From Verrucomicrobiota bacterium (GTDB lineage: Bacteria > Verrucomicrobiota > Verrucomicrobiia > Opitutales > Opitutaceae): 64,000 bases of DNA. A model generated the notes under the pieces. It did no database searches. It saw nothing but the letters and a program-made list of their open reading frames with translations, and was not told the origin of the DNA. Positions 7,172 to 16,400 of this stretch are shown here, piece by piece. The DNA is taken from the NCBI GenBank assembly GCA_018239845.1, contig JAFEGO010000054.1:1-64000 (forward strand), read 5' to 3'. The translations under genes and the position numbers were made by a program. How positions within the stretch are numbered: the stretch's first letter is position 1; each line of letters begins with the position of its first letter.

Positions 7172-9684
7172 TTCGCTGGAACCTCCTCCGAGACGGAAGC
7201 CGCCGCGTTTTTCACGGCGATGAGGCAGAAATCGTGGCGGGCCAGCCGGAATTTCACCCGGCCATCGGGGTCGACCGGGAGTGCAGCACCGGTTTCCGCG
7301 TTCGCAGCGGTGATATCCCCGCCGAGGCCCAGTGCCCGCGCATCCAGTTTCAAGGCGAGTTCGCCGCCCTGGCCGTAGTCGCACACCACGACGAGCACCT
7401 CGCCGGGCTTGCTCAGGCAGAGCGTGGACGCATCCGTGCCTTCGACGGCAACCGGGTTGCCCTGCTGCCAGTAATTGTGCACCGCGACACCGGAGCGGCC
7501 GTAGCCGAAATTGACCAGCATGCGGTAGGCATCGCGCCAGACCTTCGGGCCACCGATGAACTTGACCTCATGCACCAGGGCGACGCCAGCGACCGTACGA
7601 TTGATCCACTCCACCTTGGCCGGGTCCGAGGTGTCGGTCAGCACCATGCCAAACGGCACCATCCCGTGCTGCCGGCCGATGCTCTCGGCCCGCAGGTATT
7701 CGCGGGTATGACGATCCTGGAAATCCCTGTCGCCTTTCTGATCCTCCCACGTGAGCAGCATCTGGCCGTAGGCCAGCACCGGCGCGACTGCGGCGTTGGT
7801 GGTGTGGAGCATGTTGCGCGCGGGGCGGTGCATCTCCTGGTCCAGCACCGCCGTGCGACGGATCAGCTCACGCATGGCCCACAGTCCGACCGCCGGCCGG
7901 ATCTGGCCGTCCGGCAGCCGGAAGGCGTCCGTGCCCGCCGGGATGTAGGTGGACTGCAAAAATGTATCATCCCAATAAATACCTTCGACAAACGTCCCGA
8001 GCATCCGGCGGTAGTACCACACACAGTAGTCCTGAAAGCTTTCCGCCAGGTTGGCGTCGTACCAGACGGCTCCGCCCTCCGGCCACTCCCGCTTGGGGTA
8101 GGCAAACCGGCACCACTCATTCAGGAAGGTCCGCCCCTCGGGCGTGTCGAAGCGCACACCACGCGGATTGGTGTAAACGACCACAGGGTCAGTCCCGCTT
8201 TCAGCGACCTTGCGGTAGCCGTAGCCGGTCTCACGGGCCGCTTGCTCCCGGCGGGGGCCGGCGGGCACGCGCTCCAGCCACTTTTCCATATAGGCCGGAT
8301 CGATGCGCCCCGCCTTGCGTGCGCGCACAAATTCATCCCATAGCCCGAAGTCCTCGCCCCAGGGATAGACGTCGGCGCAGGGCGTGAGCGCACCCCAGCT
8401 CCAGCCCGAGCCGAGAAACCGCAAATTCTCGCCACCTTCCCTCATCACCTCGGGATAATCCAGCGTGGTCAGCCGCCAGTTGGCCGGCATCGGCTTCGTC
8501 GGCGTGGCTTGGAAACCGAGGACGATCCGGCGCGGTGCATCAATCGTAACCGGACTGGCAATGAGGTTGAGCCTTAGCTCCAGTCCGCCGGGTCCGCGCC
8601 GCAGTTCCTGACAAGATACACCTTTCGCGGTCACCCAACCGCGTTCGTTTTCCCCAAACACCGCGAGGCCGCGCTCTTCACCGCCGAGCCAGATATAGGG
8701 CACATAGGTGCCGCCCAATGTGCGGCGGTCGGCCTTGCTGCCATCCCAGATCCGCCCGGTGCCGGCGGGCACTGCCCCGGCGTAGTTGATGCGGATGCCA
8801 TCCGTGCAGGCGTGCATCAGCGGGGCCTGCCGCTCATCGATGGGGATAATGAGGGTCAGCGCCTGGATCGGGCGGGTAGCGGGCGTCAGCTCCAGGGTCC
8901 AACGCAGCACGCCATCATAGCTCCACTCGCCCTCGGCGCGGCCCTCCTTGAACTTCGCCTCGGTCACCACGCGCGTCGGCGTCTTGGTCGTGATGCGGAA
9001 ATTCCGCGTAGTGATCTCGCGGGACTTTCCGTCCTGGACGATTTCCAGCCGCATGGGCCGCGTGAGCAGGCCGGCGCCCAGACTCGTCACTTGCAACCAG
9101 AGGCCGAGCGAGGTGAGGTCGTGCTCCCGGAGGATGGTGCTCACCCGGCGACGCTCCACGTGCAGCGGGGTGAAAGGCGGCACCACAATATCGGAGCGGC
9201 CGAGCTGGTTGTGCTCCCAAGGAAAAAACCGCCGCTCGAAGCGGAAGGTCTGCTCGGGCACGTCTCCGCCTTCCAATCGGACGCTGCATTCGTAGACGCC
9301 CTCGCTGAGGACCGGCAGCGGCCACTCCACGTTGGTCGGTTTGTCGGCGGTCACGGACAGTTGTTTTTCGGCAATCGGAGTGGCGCCGCCTTCCTGCCGG
9401 ATGACGAGGGGCGCCTGCTTTACTTGGGTGCGATCAGGACGACCGCTGAGGTCGATCTGCAGGACACAGAAATTGAAAGACGGATAGTACCCAAACTGCA
9501 CCACGGGGGCCTGAGGCTTGGCGGGGGCCGCAGCCGCCGCCGAAGCTGCCCCGCTCACGATCACCGTCATGATCCCCACCGCGCGCCACCAGGAGCGGCG
9601 GACCGCCGCCACGCGACCAGGCTTCGCCCCGTCGCTTCCGTTGAATCGGGCGACCTTGGGAATTTCGGCACTGATATCGGGCAT
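7168..9684 (-). CDS. Exported glycoside-hydrolase-like protein (GH123/DUF6067 type suspected)
   Basis: The ORF is 838 residues. Residues 1-24 repeat the leader seen at 695-796. A Sec-type signal peptide follows (VRRSWWRAVGIMTVIVSGA, then an alanine-rich cleavage region). A GTG at 9612 would start directly at that signal peptide, so the mature product may not contain the leader. The N-terminal half looks like beta-sandwich modules. The C-terminal half contains VEGIYWDDTFLQ, which fits paired acidic residues of a TIM-barrel hydrolase, and AVWYDANLAESFQDYCVWYY. It is translationally coupled to the flippase. It may trim or degrade the cassette's own polysaccharide. The family is suspected, not certain. 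Confidence 0.65.
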   Translation of the reverse strand: MPDISAEIPKVARFNGSDGAKPGRVAAVRRSWWRAVGIMTVIVSGAASAAAAAPAKPQAPVVQFGYYPSFNFCVLQIDLSGRPDRTQVKQAPLVIRQEGGATPIAEKQLSVTADKPTNVEWPLPVLSEGVYECSVRLEGGDVPEQTFRFERRFFPWEHNQLGRSDIVVPPFTPLHVERRRVSTILREHDLTSLGLWLQVTSLGAGLLTRPMRLEIVQDGKSREITTRNFRITTKTPTRVVTEAKFKEGRAEGEWSYDGVLRWTLELTPATRPIQALTLIIPIDERQAPLMHACTDGIRINYAGAVPAGTGRIWDGSKADRRTLGGTYVPYIWLGGEERGLAVFGENERGWVTAKGVSCQELRRGPGGLELRLNLIASPVTIDAPRRIVLGFQATPTKPMPANWRLTTLDYPEVMREGGENLRFLGSGWSWGALTPCADVYPWGEDFGLWDEFVRARKAGRIDPAYMEKWLERVPAGPRREQAARETGYGYRKVAESGTDPVVVYTNPRGVRFDTPEGRTFLNEWCRFAYPKREWPEGGAVWYDANLAESFQDYCVWYYRRMLGTFVEGIYWDDTFLQSTYIPAGTDAFRLPDGQIRPAVGLWAMRELIRRTAVLDQEMHRPARNMLHTTNAAVAPVLAYGQMLLTWEDQKGDRDFQDRHTREYLRAESIGRQHGMVPFGMVLTDTSDPAKVEWINRTVAGVALVHEVKFIGGPKVWRDAYRMLVNFGYGRSGVAVHNYWQQGNPVAVEGTDASTLCLSKPGEVLVVVCDYGQGGELALKLDARALGLGGDITAANAETGAALPVDPDGRVKFRLARHDFCLIAVKNAAASVSEEVPAK

Positions 9685-9714
9685 GGGAACAACCCACCCC
9701 GACCGCAGGCGCGG

Positions 9715-10257
9715 TCAGGTGAGCTGCAAAAATGTCTTGGCGAGCGGCACGACCGCCCGGGCCTTGCTGTGCCAGGCCTGCAATTGCTTCAGGCGCTGGC
9801 GCAGCACCTCCGCGTTTTCACTGGTCTGCGCGGGCACGAGCTGTTTCAGCGACGTCAGCTTGTTGCTGCCCGCCGTCAGCTGCTTCTGGAGCCGGTCCTC
9901 CAGCCAGCGGCGGACGAGTTTGCGCAAGGCCAGATCCGGCACGAAGCGTTCGCGGCGGTCGCCCTCGCGCTCCACCGCCTTCACCGCCCCCACCTCGCGC
10001 AGGACGCGCAGGCCCTGGCTGATCGAGCCCTTGCTGATGTCGAGGCGTTGCTCGATGTCCGCGAAGCTGAGCGGAGTCGGCGAGGCAAAGACCACACCGT
10101 AGATCGCGGCCACGGACTTGGGCACGCCGAGCAGCTCGGCTGCATCCACGAAAAACGTCACCATCTGGTGATCGAAGGCCACGAGCTCCGCCGGCCGGTC
10201 CCCGGGCAGGACCAGGGAATCACGCGGGATCGCGGTAAGTGACGCAGCGGCGGCCAT
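9715..10257 (-). CDS. GbsR/MarR-like transcriptional regulator, copy 2
   Basis: This 180-residue paralogue of the protein at 826-1368 has about 18 substitutions by eye. None falls in the helix-turn-helix core DISKGSISQGLRVLREVGAV or in the last 35 residues. It lies between the sugar aminotransferase gene (102 bases upstream) and the exported hydrolase-like gene (30 bases downstream), all on one strand. The start ATG at 10257 is preceded by the conserved palindromic motif. Its position suggests control of the hydrolase-flippase-transferase cassette and, given identical recognition residues, cross-regulation with copy 1. Confidence 0.86.
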   Translation of the reverse strand: MAAAASLTAIPRDSLVLPGDRPAELVAFDHQMVTFFVDAAELLGVPKSVAAIYGVVFASPTPLSFADIEQRLDISKGSISQGLRVLREVGAVKAVEREGDRRERFVPDLALRKLVRRWLEDRLQKQLTAGSNKLTSLKQLVPAQTSENAEVLRQRLKQLQAWHSKARAVVPLAKTFLQLT

Positions 10258-10292
10258 ATCGTGGATTCCCTTATGACGCCACCGATATGCAG

Positions 10293-10332
10293 TTTCAATT
10301 CAAAATGAACAAAACAAACGTTACGATCCGGT
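10293..10332 (-). promoter_or_regulatory. Candidate operator/promoter element upstream of regulator copy 2
   Basis: The sequence tttcaattcaaaatgaaca is identical to 1404-1422. The second conserved block, gttacgat followed by ccgg, starts at 10320. The element is 36-54 bases upstream of the regulator ATG, as in copy 1, while the bases between it and the start have diverged. Confidence 0.5.
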
Positions 10333-10359
10333 TCCCCGCCCGCCGATCCGCCACCTGGC

Positions 10360-11466
10360 TCAGCGGAACGAATTGACGCATCCGATCACATACGCGACCT
10401 CGGTCTCCCTCATGACCGGGCTGAGCGGCAGACTTATAATCTCACGGTGGATCGCCTCCGTGACGGGCAGGTGAGACTCCCGCAACATCGCCAGCGCCGG
10501 CTGGTGATGGGGCGGGATCGGATAGTGGATCATGGTCTCCACGCCATGGTCGGCAAGGTGGCGCTGAAACCGTTCGCGATCCGGCACGCGCACGGGAAAC
10601 ACATGCCAGACGTGTGATTCCGCCTCCGCCGGCACGGCGGGCAATGCGACCTGCGGGCAGGTGATCTCGTGGACATAGCGCATCGCAATCTGCCGGCGTC
10701 GCTCATTGTCGGCCGCGAGTAGCGGCAGTTTTACGCGCAGGATGGCGGCCTGCAGCTCATCGAGCCGGCTGTTGGGGCCTTGGTACTGGTTGTGATACTT
10801 TTTGTGCGAGCCGTAATTGCGCAGCGCGCGCAGGAGGAGCGCAAGCCCGGGGTCGGCGGTCGTGACCGCGCCTGCGTCGCCGAGGGCACCGAGGTTTTTG
10901 CCGGGATAAAAACTGAAACCCGCGGCATCGCCCCACGCGCCCACCGGCCGGCCGGCGTGCACCGCACCCTGCGCCTGCGCCACATCGCCGAGGACCTTGA
11001 GCCCGTGCTGCGCGGCAAAGGCGCAGATGCGCGTCATGTCCGCCGCGCGGCCGTAGAGGTGCACCACGAGGATCGCCTTGGTGCGCGGCGTCAGCGCCGC
11101 GACGAGCCGCACGGGATCGAGGTTGCACGTGAGCGGGTCGGGCTCGACCAGCACCGGCGCCAGACGGTTTTCCGTGATGGCAAGGATCGAGGCGATGTAG
11201 GTGTTGGCCGGCACAATCACCTCGTCGCCCTCGCGCAACACCCCTTGTTCCTTCCATGCGCGCAGCACGAGGGTGAGGGCGTCGAGCCCGTTGGCCACGC
11301 CGACACACTCCGGCGTGCCGCAGTGCGCGGCAAACTCCCGCTCGAAGGCCGCGTGCTCCGCGCCGTGTACATACCAGCCCACGTCGAGCACCCGCGTCAT
11401 CGCCTCGCGCAACGCGTCCCGCTGCCGCGCGTTGATCGCCTGCAAATCGAGAAAGGGAACCTTCAT
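10360..11466 (-). CDS. DegT/DnrJ/EryC1/StrS-type sugar aminotransferase
   Basis: This 368-residue PLP enzyme belongs to the family that aminates keto-sugar nucleotides, for example dTDP-3-keto-6-deoxyhexoses. It begins [18 protein letters not shown], as family members do. [20 protein letters not shown] and the cofactor region [20 protein letters not shown] with the Schiff-base lysine are present, as is [16 protein letters not shown]. The ATG at 11466 is chosen over a longer frame to 11727, whose extra residues are low-complexity and overlap the divergent EamA gene. It would supply an amino sugar for the surface polysaccharide, similar to FdtB or RmlB-dependent pathways. The exact substrate cannot be read from the sequence. 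Confidence 0.88.
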   Translation of the reverse strand: MKVPFLDLQAINARQRDALREAMTRVLDVGWYVHGAEHAAFEREFAAHCGTPECVGVANGLDALTLVLRAWKEQGVLREGDEVIVPANTYIASILAITENRLAPVLVEPDPLTCNLDPVRLVAALTPRTKAILVVHLYGRAADMTRICAFAAQHGLKVLGDVAQAQGAVHAGRPVGAWGDAAGFSFYPGKNLGALGDAGAVTTADPGLALLLRALRNYGSHKKYHNQYQGPNSRLDELQAAILRVKLPLLAADNERRRQIAMRYVHEITCPQVALPAVPAEAESHVWHVFPVRVPDRERFQRHLADHGVETMIHYPIPPHHQPALAMLRESHLPVTEAIHREIISLPLSPVMRETEVAYVIGCVNSFR

Positions 11467-11559
11467 TCGCCAAGAAGGCTGCCGAAAAATCCGCGCGGGA
11501 TACACAATATTTCTCACGACCGTTGCACTCCGGCGGCGGACAGCCGCACACTGGCCCGC

Positions 11560-12426
11560 ATGACTCCGCTCGCCCTGTTGCTCCTGCTCGCTGCCGCGGG
11601 GTTGCACGCGACGTGGAACTACTGTGCGAAGCGCGCCGGCGGCGGCCTGCCCTTCGTGTGGCTCGTGGGCGCGATCATCTGTTCCTGCTACGTGCCGGTC
11701 GTGGTCTTTTGCTGGAGCCGCTGGCATCCAACCCTGCCCATGGAGGCGCTGCTGTGGATTTTCGGCAGCGGTGTGCTCAAGACCGTGTACTCGCTATTTC
11801 TCCAGCGCGGCTACCGCACCGGGGACTTTTCCCTGATCTATCCGCTGGCGCGCGGCACCGGCCCGCTGCTGTCCACCCTCGCGGCCATTTTTATCCTCGG
11901 CGAACGGCCCTCGGCCACCGCGCTCTTCGGCGGAGTCGTGATCATCGCGGCCATCTTCTTCCTCACCGGCGGGCCAAAACTGTTTCACCAGGACCGCGCG
12001 CATCTGCGCCACGCCCTGCGCTACGGCGTGCTCTCGGGCGTCTTCATCGCCGCGTACACGATCTGGGACCGACATGGCGTGGCCGCGCTGGTGATCGCGC
12101 CCGTGTTCTACGACGCGGGCACGGCCTTCACCCAGCTCGCCCTGCTCTCGCCTTTCGCCCTGCGCCGGCGGGCTGAGGTGGCGGACGAGTGGCGACGCAA
12201 CCGCCGCTGGGCCTTCGGCGTTGCGCTGCTCTCGCCCGTGGCGTACATCCTCGTCCTGACCGCCATGAAATTCACCCCTGTCAGCTACGTCGCGCCCGCG
12301 CGCGAGGTGAGCATCGTCATCGGGGCCTTCATCGGCGCGAAATACCTGAAGGAAGCGGACGGCCGCCGCCGGCTCTGGGCCGCCGTGGCCATGGCCGCCG
12401 GCGTGATCGCCCTCGCGCTGGGATAA
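11560..12426 (+). CDS. EamA/DMT superfamily transporter
   Basis: This 288-residue protein has about ten hydrophobic segments and the internal duplication of EamA permeases. The first repeat includes [20 protein letters not shown] and [21 protein letters not shown]; the second ends [21 protein letters not shown]. These motifs are shared by drug/metabolite exporters. The start ATG at 11560 begins directly with the first helix. It is divergent from the aminotransferase gene and followed after four bases by a small proline-rich membrane protein, with which it is probably co-transcribed. The substrate is unknown. Confidence 0.85.
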   Translation: MTPLALLLLLAAAGLHATWNYCAKRAGGGLPFVWLVGAIICSCYVPVVVFCWSRWHPTLPMEALLWIFGSGVLKTVYSLFLQRGYRTGDFSLIYPLARGTGPLLSTLAAIFILGERPSATALFGGVVIIAAIFFLTGGPKLFHQDRAHLRHALRYGVLSGVFIAAYTIWDRHGVAALVIAPVFYDAGTAFTQLALLSPFALRRRAEVADEWRRNRRWAFGVALLSPVAYILVLTAMKFTPVSYVAPAREVSIVIGAFIGAKYLKEADGRRRLWAAVAMAAGVIALALG

Positions 12427-12430
12427 ATTT

Positions 12431-12862
12431 ATGCACCGTCGTTTTTACCTTCTCCTGGTCACCGTCGCCGCGGGTATCGCGCTGGGCTGGTGGCTCACCC
12501 GCCGCGCCACAGAGCCCACGCGTTCCCAGCCGCAGGCCGTTGACTCCACGTTCAGACCACCGACGATTCCCGCACCGGTGCCGCCTGCGCCGGTCGCACC
12601 CGCGCCCTTGTCAGCCCCGCCGGCAGCCATCACACCGCCGCCGGTCGTCGTGCCGGGATCGCGGCCCACCGTCCGGATTCAGGATGGCAAAACCATCGAC
12701 TTCTCCAGCGGCAAACCTGTCGTGAAGGATTCCGGTGAAGAAAAGGCCATCATCGACTCCGCGGTAAAAGAGATGGACGAGGCCGCGAAAAACGTACGTT
12801 TCAGCCCGAACGCGCCCAAGCCGGAGGAACAGAAAAAATCACCGGCGCCTTCAGGCGGCTGA
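12431..12862 (+). CDS. Small proline-rich single-pass membrane protein, function unknown
   Basis: This 143-residue protein has one N-terminal membrane segment (YLLLVTVAAGIALGWWLTRR), a Pro/Ala-rich linker at about residues 50-80 and a polar C-terminal region. The final ten residues are basic and proline-rich. It may be a periplasmic protein anchored by its N-terminus. It follows the EamA gene by four bases. I recognise no family. Confidence 0.6.
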   Translation: MHRRFYLLLVTVAAGIALGWWLTRRATEPTRSQPQAVDSTFRPPTIPAPVPPAPVAPAPLSAPPAAITPPPVVVPGSRPTVRIQDGKTIDFSSGKPVVKDSGEEKAIIDSAVKEMDEAAKNVRFSPNAPKPEEQKKSPAPSGG

Positions 12863-12871
12863 CGTCTTACG

Positions 12872-13297
12872 TTATCTCAACACCGGCTTCGCCTCGCGGA
12901 GGCGGATCGTGTATTTCTTCGCGAGCGCGTTGGTCGAGCGGAAGTTCAGGACCTCGGTCGCGTTGGGGGCGAGTTGCACGGGTTGGAACGCCGTCTCATC
13001 GCCCGTCAGGAAGCCCTGCGCATCGCGAAACACGCAGCTCACCTCCACGTGCAGCACGCGGTTCTCGCGGTTGCGGATGTTGGCCACGACCTCGAGGCGG
13101 CCGTCGCCGAGCACGTGTTCCTGCAGGCCGGTGCAGCTCACGTAGATCGGCGGGCCGTCGTTGATCAGCTCGAAACGGTCCGTGTTTTCGACGGTGTACT
13201 TGGTGTTTTCCTGCGGCGCGGAGTCGGACGAGACGCAGCCGGCGAGCAGCGCCAGGGCGGCGAGCGCGAGGATTCGGCAAAGGTGCTTGGTGTGCAT
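12872..13297 (-). CDS. YcfL/DUF1425-like outer-membrane lipoprotein
   Basis: This 141-residue protein has a lipoprotein signal peptide ending LALLAGC, so Cys21 is the likely lipidated residue. The mature domain contains ENRVLHVEVSCVFRDAQGF and TEVLNFRSTNALAKKYTIRL, matching the YcfL (DUF1425) fold. That family is found next to LpoB-type lipoproteins in other bacteria, but no LpoB is visible here. It converges with the proline-rich gene and is separated from the RND gene by 155 bases. Confidence 0.72.
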   Translation of the reverse strand: MHTKHLCRILALAALALLAGCVSSDSAPQENTKYTVENTDRFELINDGPPIYVSCTGLQEHVLGDGRLEVVANIRNRENRVLHVEVSCVFRDAQGFLTGDETAFQPVQLAPNATEVLNFRSTNALAKKYTIRLREAKPVLR

Positions 13298-13427
13298 GGT
13301 CGGTCAGTAGGTCAGGGAGGGTATGACTGCTGCGCGCGGCATTGGTTCACCGGGAATTTTCACCGCGCGCAAGGCGGCCTTGCCGGTCTCCAAAGTGAAG
13401 GGCCGCACGGGTTTGTCGAGCCAGCGT

Positions 13428-13449
13428 CCGGGGGGATGCGCCCCCCCGG
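13428..13449 (-). terminator. GC-rich hairpin just downstream of the RND gene
   Basis: An 8-base perfect stem, ccgggggg with ccccccgg, and a 6-base loop begin four bases after the RND stop codon. There is no T-run, so it may be a transcript-stabilising hairpin rather than a true intrinsic terminator. Confidence 0.45.
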
Positions 13450-13452
13450 GCC

Positions 13453-16400
13453 TCACTTCGCTCCGGCCGGCTCGCGCAACTCCGCCGCCGGCGTCGCCTT
13501 GTGCCGCTGGAGCCAGGCCGTGAATTTGTCCATGTAAACATAGACCACGGGCGTGATGTAGAGCGTGAGGAGCTGCGAGACGACGAGGCCGCCGACCACC
13601 GCGAGACCGAGCGGGCGGCGCGACTCCGCGCCCGCCCCGAGGCCGAGCGCGATGGGCACCGCACCCGCGAGCGCCGCGAAGGTCGTCATCATGATCGGGC
13701 GGAAACGCACCAGGCACGCCTCGAGGATCGCGGCCTCGGCGTTGAAGGCATCGCCCTGCTCGTGCTCCTTCGCGATGGCAAAGTCCACCATCATGATCGC
13801 GTTTTTCTTCACAATGCCGACGAGCAGGATCACGCCGACGTAGCCCATGATGTTGAGCTCCTGCTTGAAGAGCCAGAGCGTGAAGAGCGCGCCGAAGCCC
13901 GCCGCCGGCAGGCCGGAGAGAATCGTGAGCGGATGGATGAAGTCCTCGTAGAGCACGCCGAGCACGATGTAGATCACGACCACGGCAAGCAGGAGCAGCA
14001 GGCCCATGCCCTGGAGCGAAGAGGCGAAGGCCTGCGCCGAACCCACGAAGCTGTAGCTGATGGTCGCGGGCAGGTCCTTGGCGGCGATCTGGTCGATCAC
14101 CTTGGTGGCGTCGCCGAGCGAGTAGCCGGTCTTGAGGTTGAAGGAGATCGTGACCGCCGGGAGCTGGCCGAAATGGTTGACCGTGAGCGGGCCCACGTCG
14201 CGGTTGAGCTTGGCCACGGCGTCGAGCGGCACGAGGCGGCCCGAGCGCGCGCGCAGGTAGATCTGCGAGAGCGCGGTGGCGTCGAGCTGGAACTGCGGGG
14301 CCACTTCCATGATCACGTAGTATTGGTTGGTCGGCGTGTAGATGGTGGAGACCTGCCGCGTGCCGTACGCGCTGTAGAGCGAGTCCTCGATCTGCTGCGG
14401 CGTGATGCCCAGCGCGGCGGCGCGGTCGCGGTCGATGTCCACGCGCAGCTGCGGGCTCGTGATCTGGAGGTCGGAGTTCACGTCCACGAGCTGCGGGAGA
14501 TCGTGGAATTTTTTCTCCATGGCGATGGCGGCGGCGTAGAGCTCCTTGAGGTCGCTGCCGGTGAGCGACACCTGGTAAAGCGCCTTGGTGAGCTGGCCGC
14601 CGATGCGGATGGAGGGCAGCACCTGCGGATAGACCTTCAGGCCCGGGATCACGGAGAGCTGCTGGCGCAGCTGGTTGACCACCACGCCGATCGGCGGGCG
14701 CTGGCCGAGGGGCTTCAGGCGCATGAAGATGCGGCCCTGGTTGGCCGTGCTGGACGAACCGCCGCCACCGAGCGCGGACATGAAGACCTCGACATCGGGG
14801 TTCTTCGCCACGATGGCCGCCGCCGCCTGCTGGTGCCGGACCATCTCCTGAAATGAGATGTCCTGCGCCGCCTCGGTGAACGCGAATACGAAGCCGTTGT
14901 CGTCGTTGGGGATGAAGCCCTTCGGCAGCAGCGCGCCAAACCAGCCCGTGAGGAACACCATCGCGAGCGCCACGAGCAGGGTGACGATGCGGTGCCGCAT
15001 CACGACCTGCAGCGTGCGGCGGTAGAAGCCGAGCGAGCCCTCGAAGAGATTTTCCGTCCACTGGTAGAGCCGGCCGTGGAGCGCGGTCGCCGCGGCGCCG
15101 TGCGCGGCGTGCGGCTTAAGAAAGCGGCTGCAGAGCATCGGCGTGAGCGTCAGCGAGACGATGCCGGAGACGAGGATCGAGGCCGTGATCGTGACCGCGA
15201 ACTCGTGCAGCAGGCGCCCGAGGATGCCGCCCATGAACATCAGCGGGATGAAGACCGCGACGAGCGAGATCGTCATCGAGAGGATGGTGAAGCCGATCTC
15301 GCGCGAACCCTTCAGCGCGGCCTCGCGCACCGACATGCCGCCCTCGACGTGGCGCACGATGTTCTCGAGCATCACGATGGCGTCGTCCACGACGAAGCCG
15401 ACCGAAAGCGTGAGCGCGAGGAGCGAGAGGTTGTCGAGGGAGAAGCCGCCGAAGTACATCGCCACGAACGTGCCGAGCAGCGCGAGCGGGATGGCCACGG
15501 CGGGGATAAGCGTCGCCGCCAGCGAGCGGAGGAAGACGAAGATCACGAGCACCACGAGGGCGATCGCGAGCACGAGGGTGAACTGCACGTCGCGCACCGA
15601 GTCGTGCACGGCCTCGGAGGCATCGCGCAGGATGTCGAGCGACACGGACTGCGGCAGCTGCTCGCGGAAGACAGGGAGCAGGCCGCGGATGCGCTGCACG
15701 ACCTCGACCGTGTTGGTGCCGGGCTGCTTCTGCACGCCGAGGACGACGGCGCGCTGGACGATCTTTTCCGACGAGCCGGGCTGGTGCAGGCTGAACCAGC
15801 TGGCGACGCGGGTGTCCTGCACGCTGTCGATCACCTCGGCGAGTTCGCCGAGGCGCACGGGGGCGTTGTTGCGGTAGGCGACGACGATGTTGCGGAACTC
15901 GTCCACGTCCGCGAGCTGGCCGCTGGCGATGATCTGGAGCGACTGGCGCGTGCCGTCGAGGATGCCCGTCGGGAGGTTGACGTTGTGGGCGGCGAGCGCG
16001 GTGGCGACCTCGGAGAGCGCGATGCCGCGGCTGGCGAGGAGGCGCGGGTCGAGCCGCGCGCGCAGGGCGTATTTCTGCGAGCCGTACACCTGCACCTGGG
16101 AGACGCCCGAGATCGTGGAGATGCGCTGCGCGAGCGTGACCTCGGCGTACTCATCGACGGTCGAGAGCGGCAGCGTGGGCGAGCTCACGACGAGGAAGAG
16201 CACGGGCTGGTCCGCGGGATTGGTCTTTCGCAGCGAGGGCGGCGCGGGCATGTCGCTCGGCAGGCGGCGCTGCACGGCGGCGATGGCGGCCTGCACATCC
16301 TGCGCCGCGGCGTCGATGCTGCGGTCGAGCGCGAACTGGATCGTGATCGAGGTGCTGCCGGTGTTGCTCGTCGAGGTCATCGAGTCGATGCCTGCGATGG

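Larger units (their letters stand above)
9621..10332. repeat. Long direct repeat, copy 2 (regulator plus flanks)
   Basis: This is the partner of 733-1441 in the same orientation, 8.9 kb away. It carries the first codons of the 7168-9684 ORF, the second regulator gene and the shared upstream motif. Recombination between the copies would remove or duplicate the cassette between them. Confidence 0.85.

Noticed and set aside
13304-15061. 585-residue minus-strand ORF inside the RND gene
   Set aside because: It is an alternative frame of the pump gene with arginine- and histidine-rich composition.
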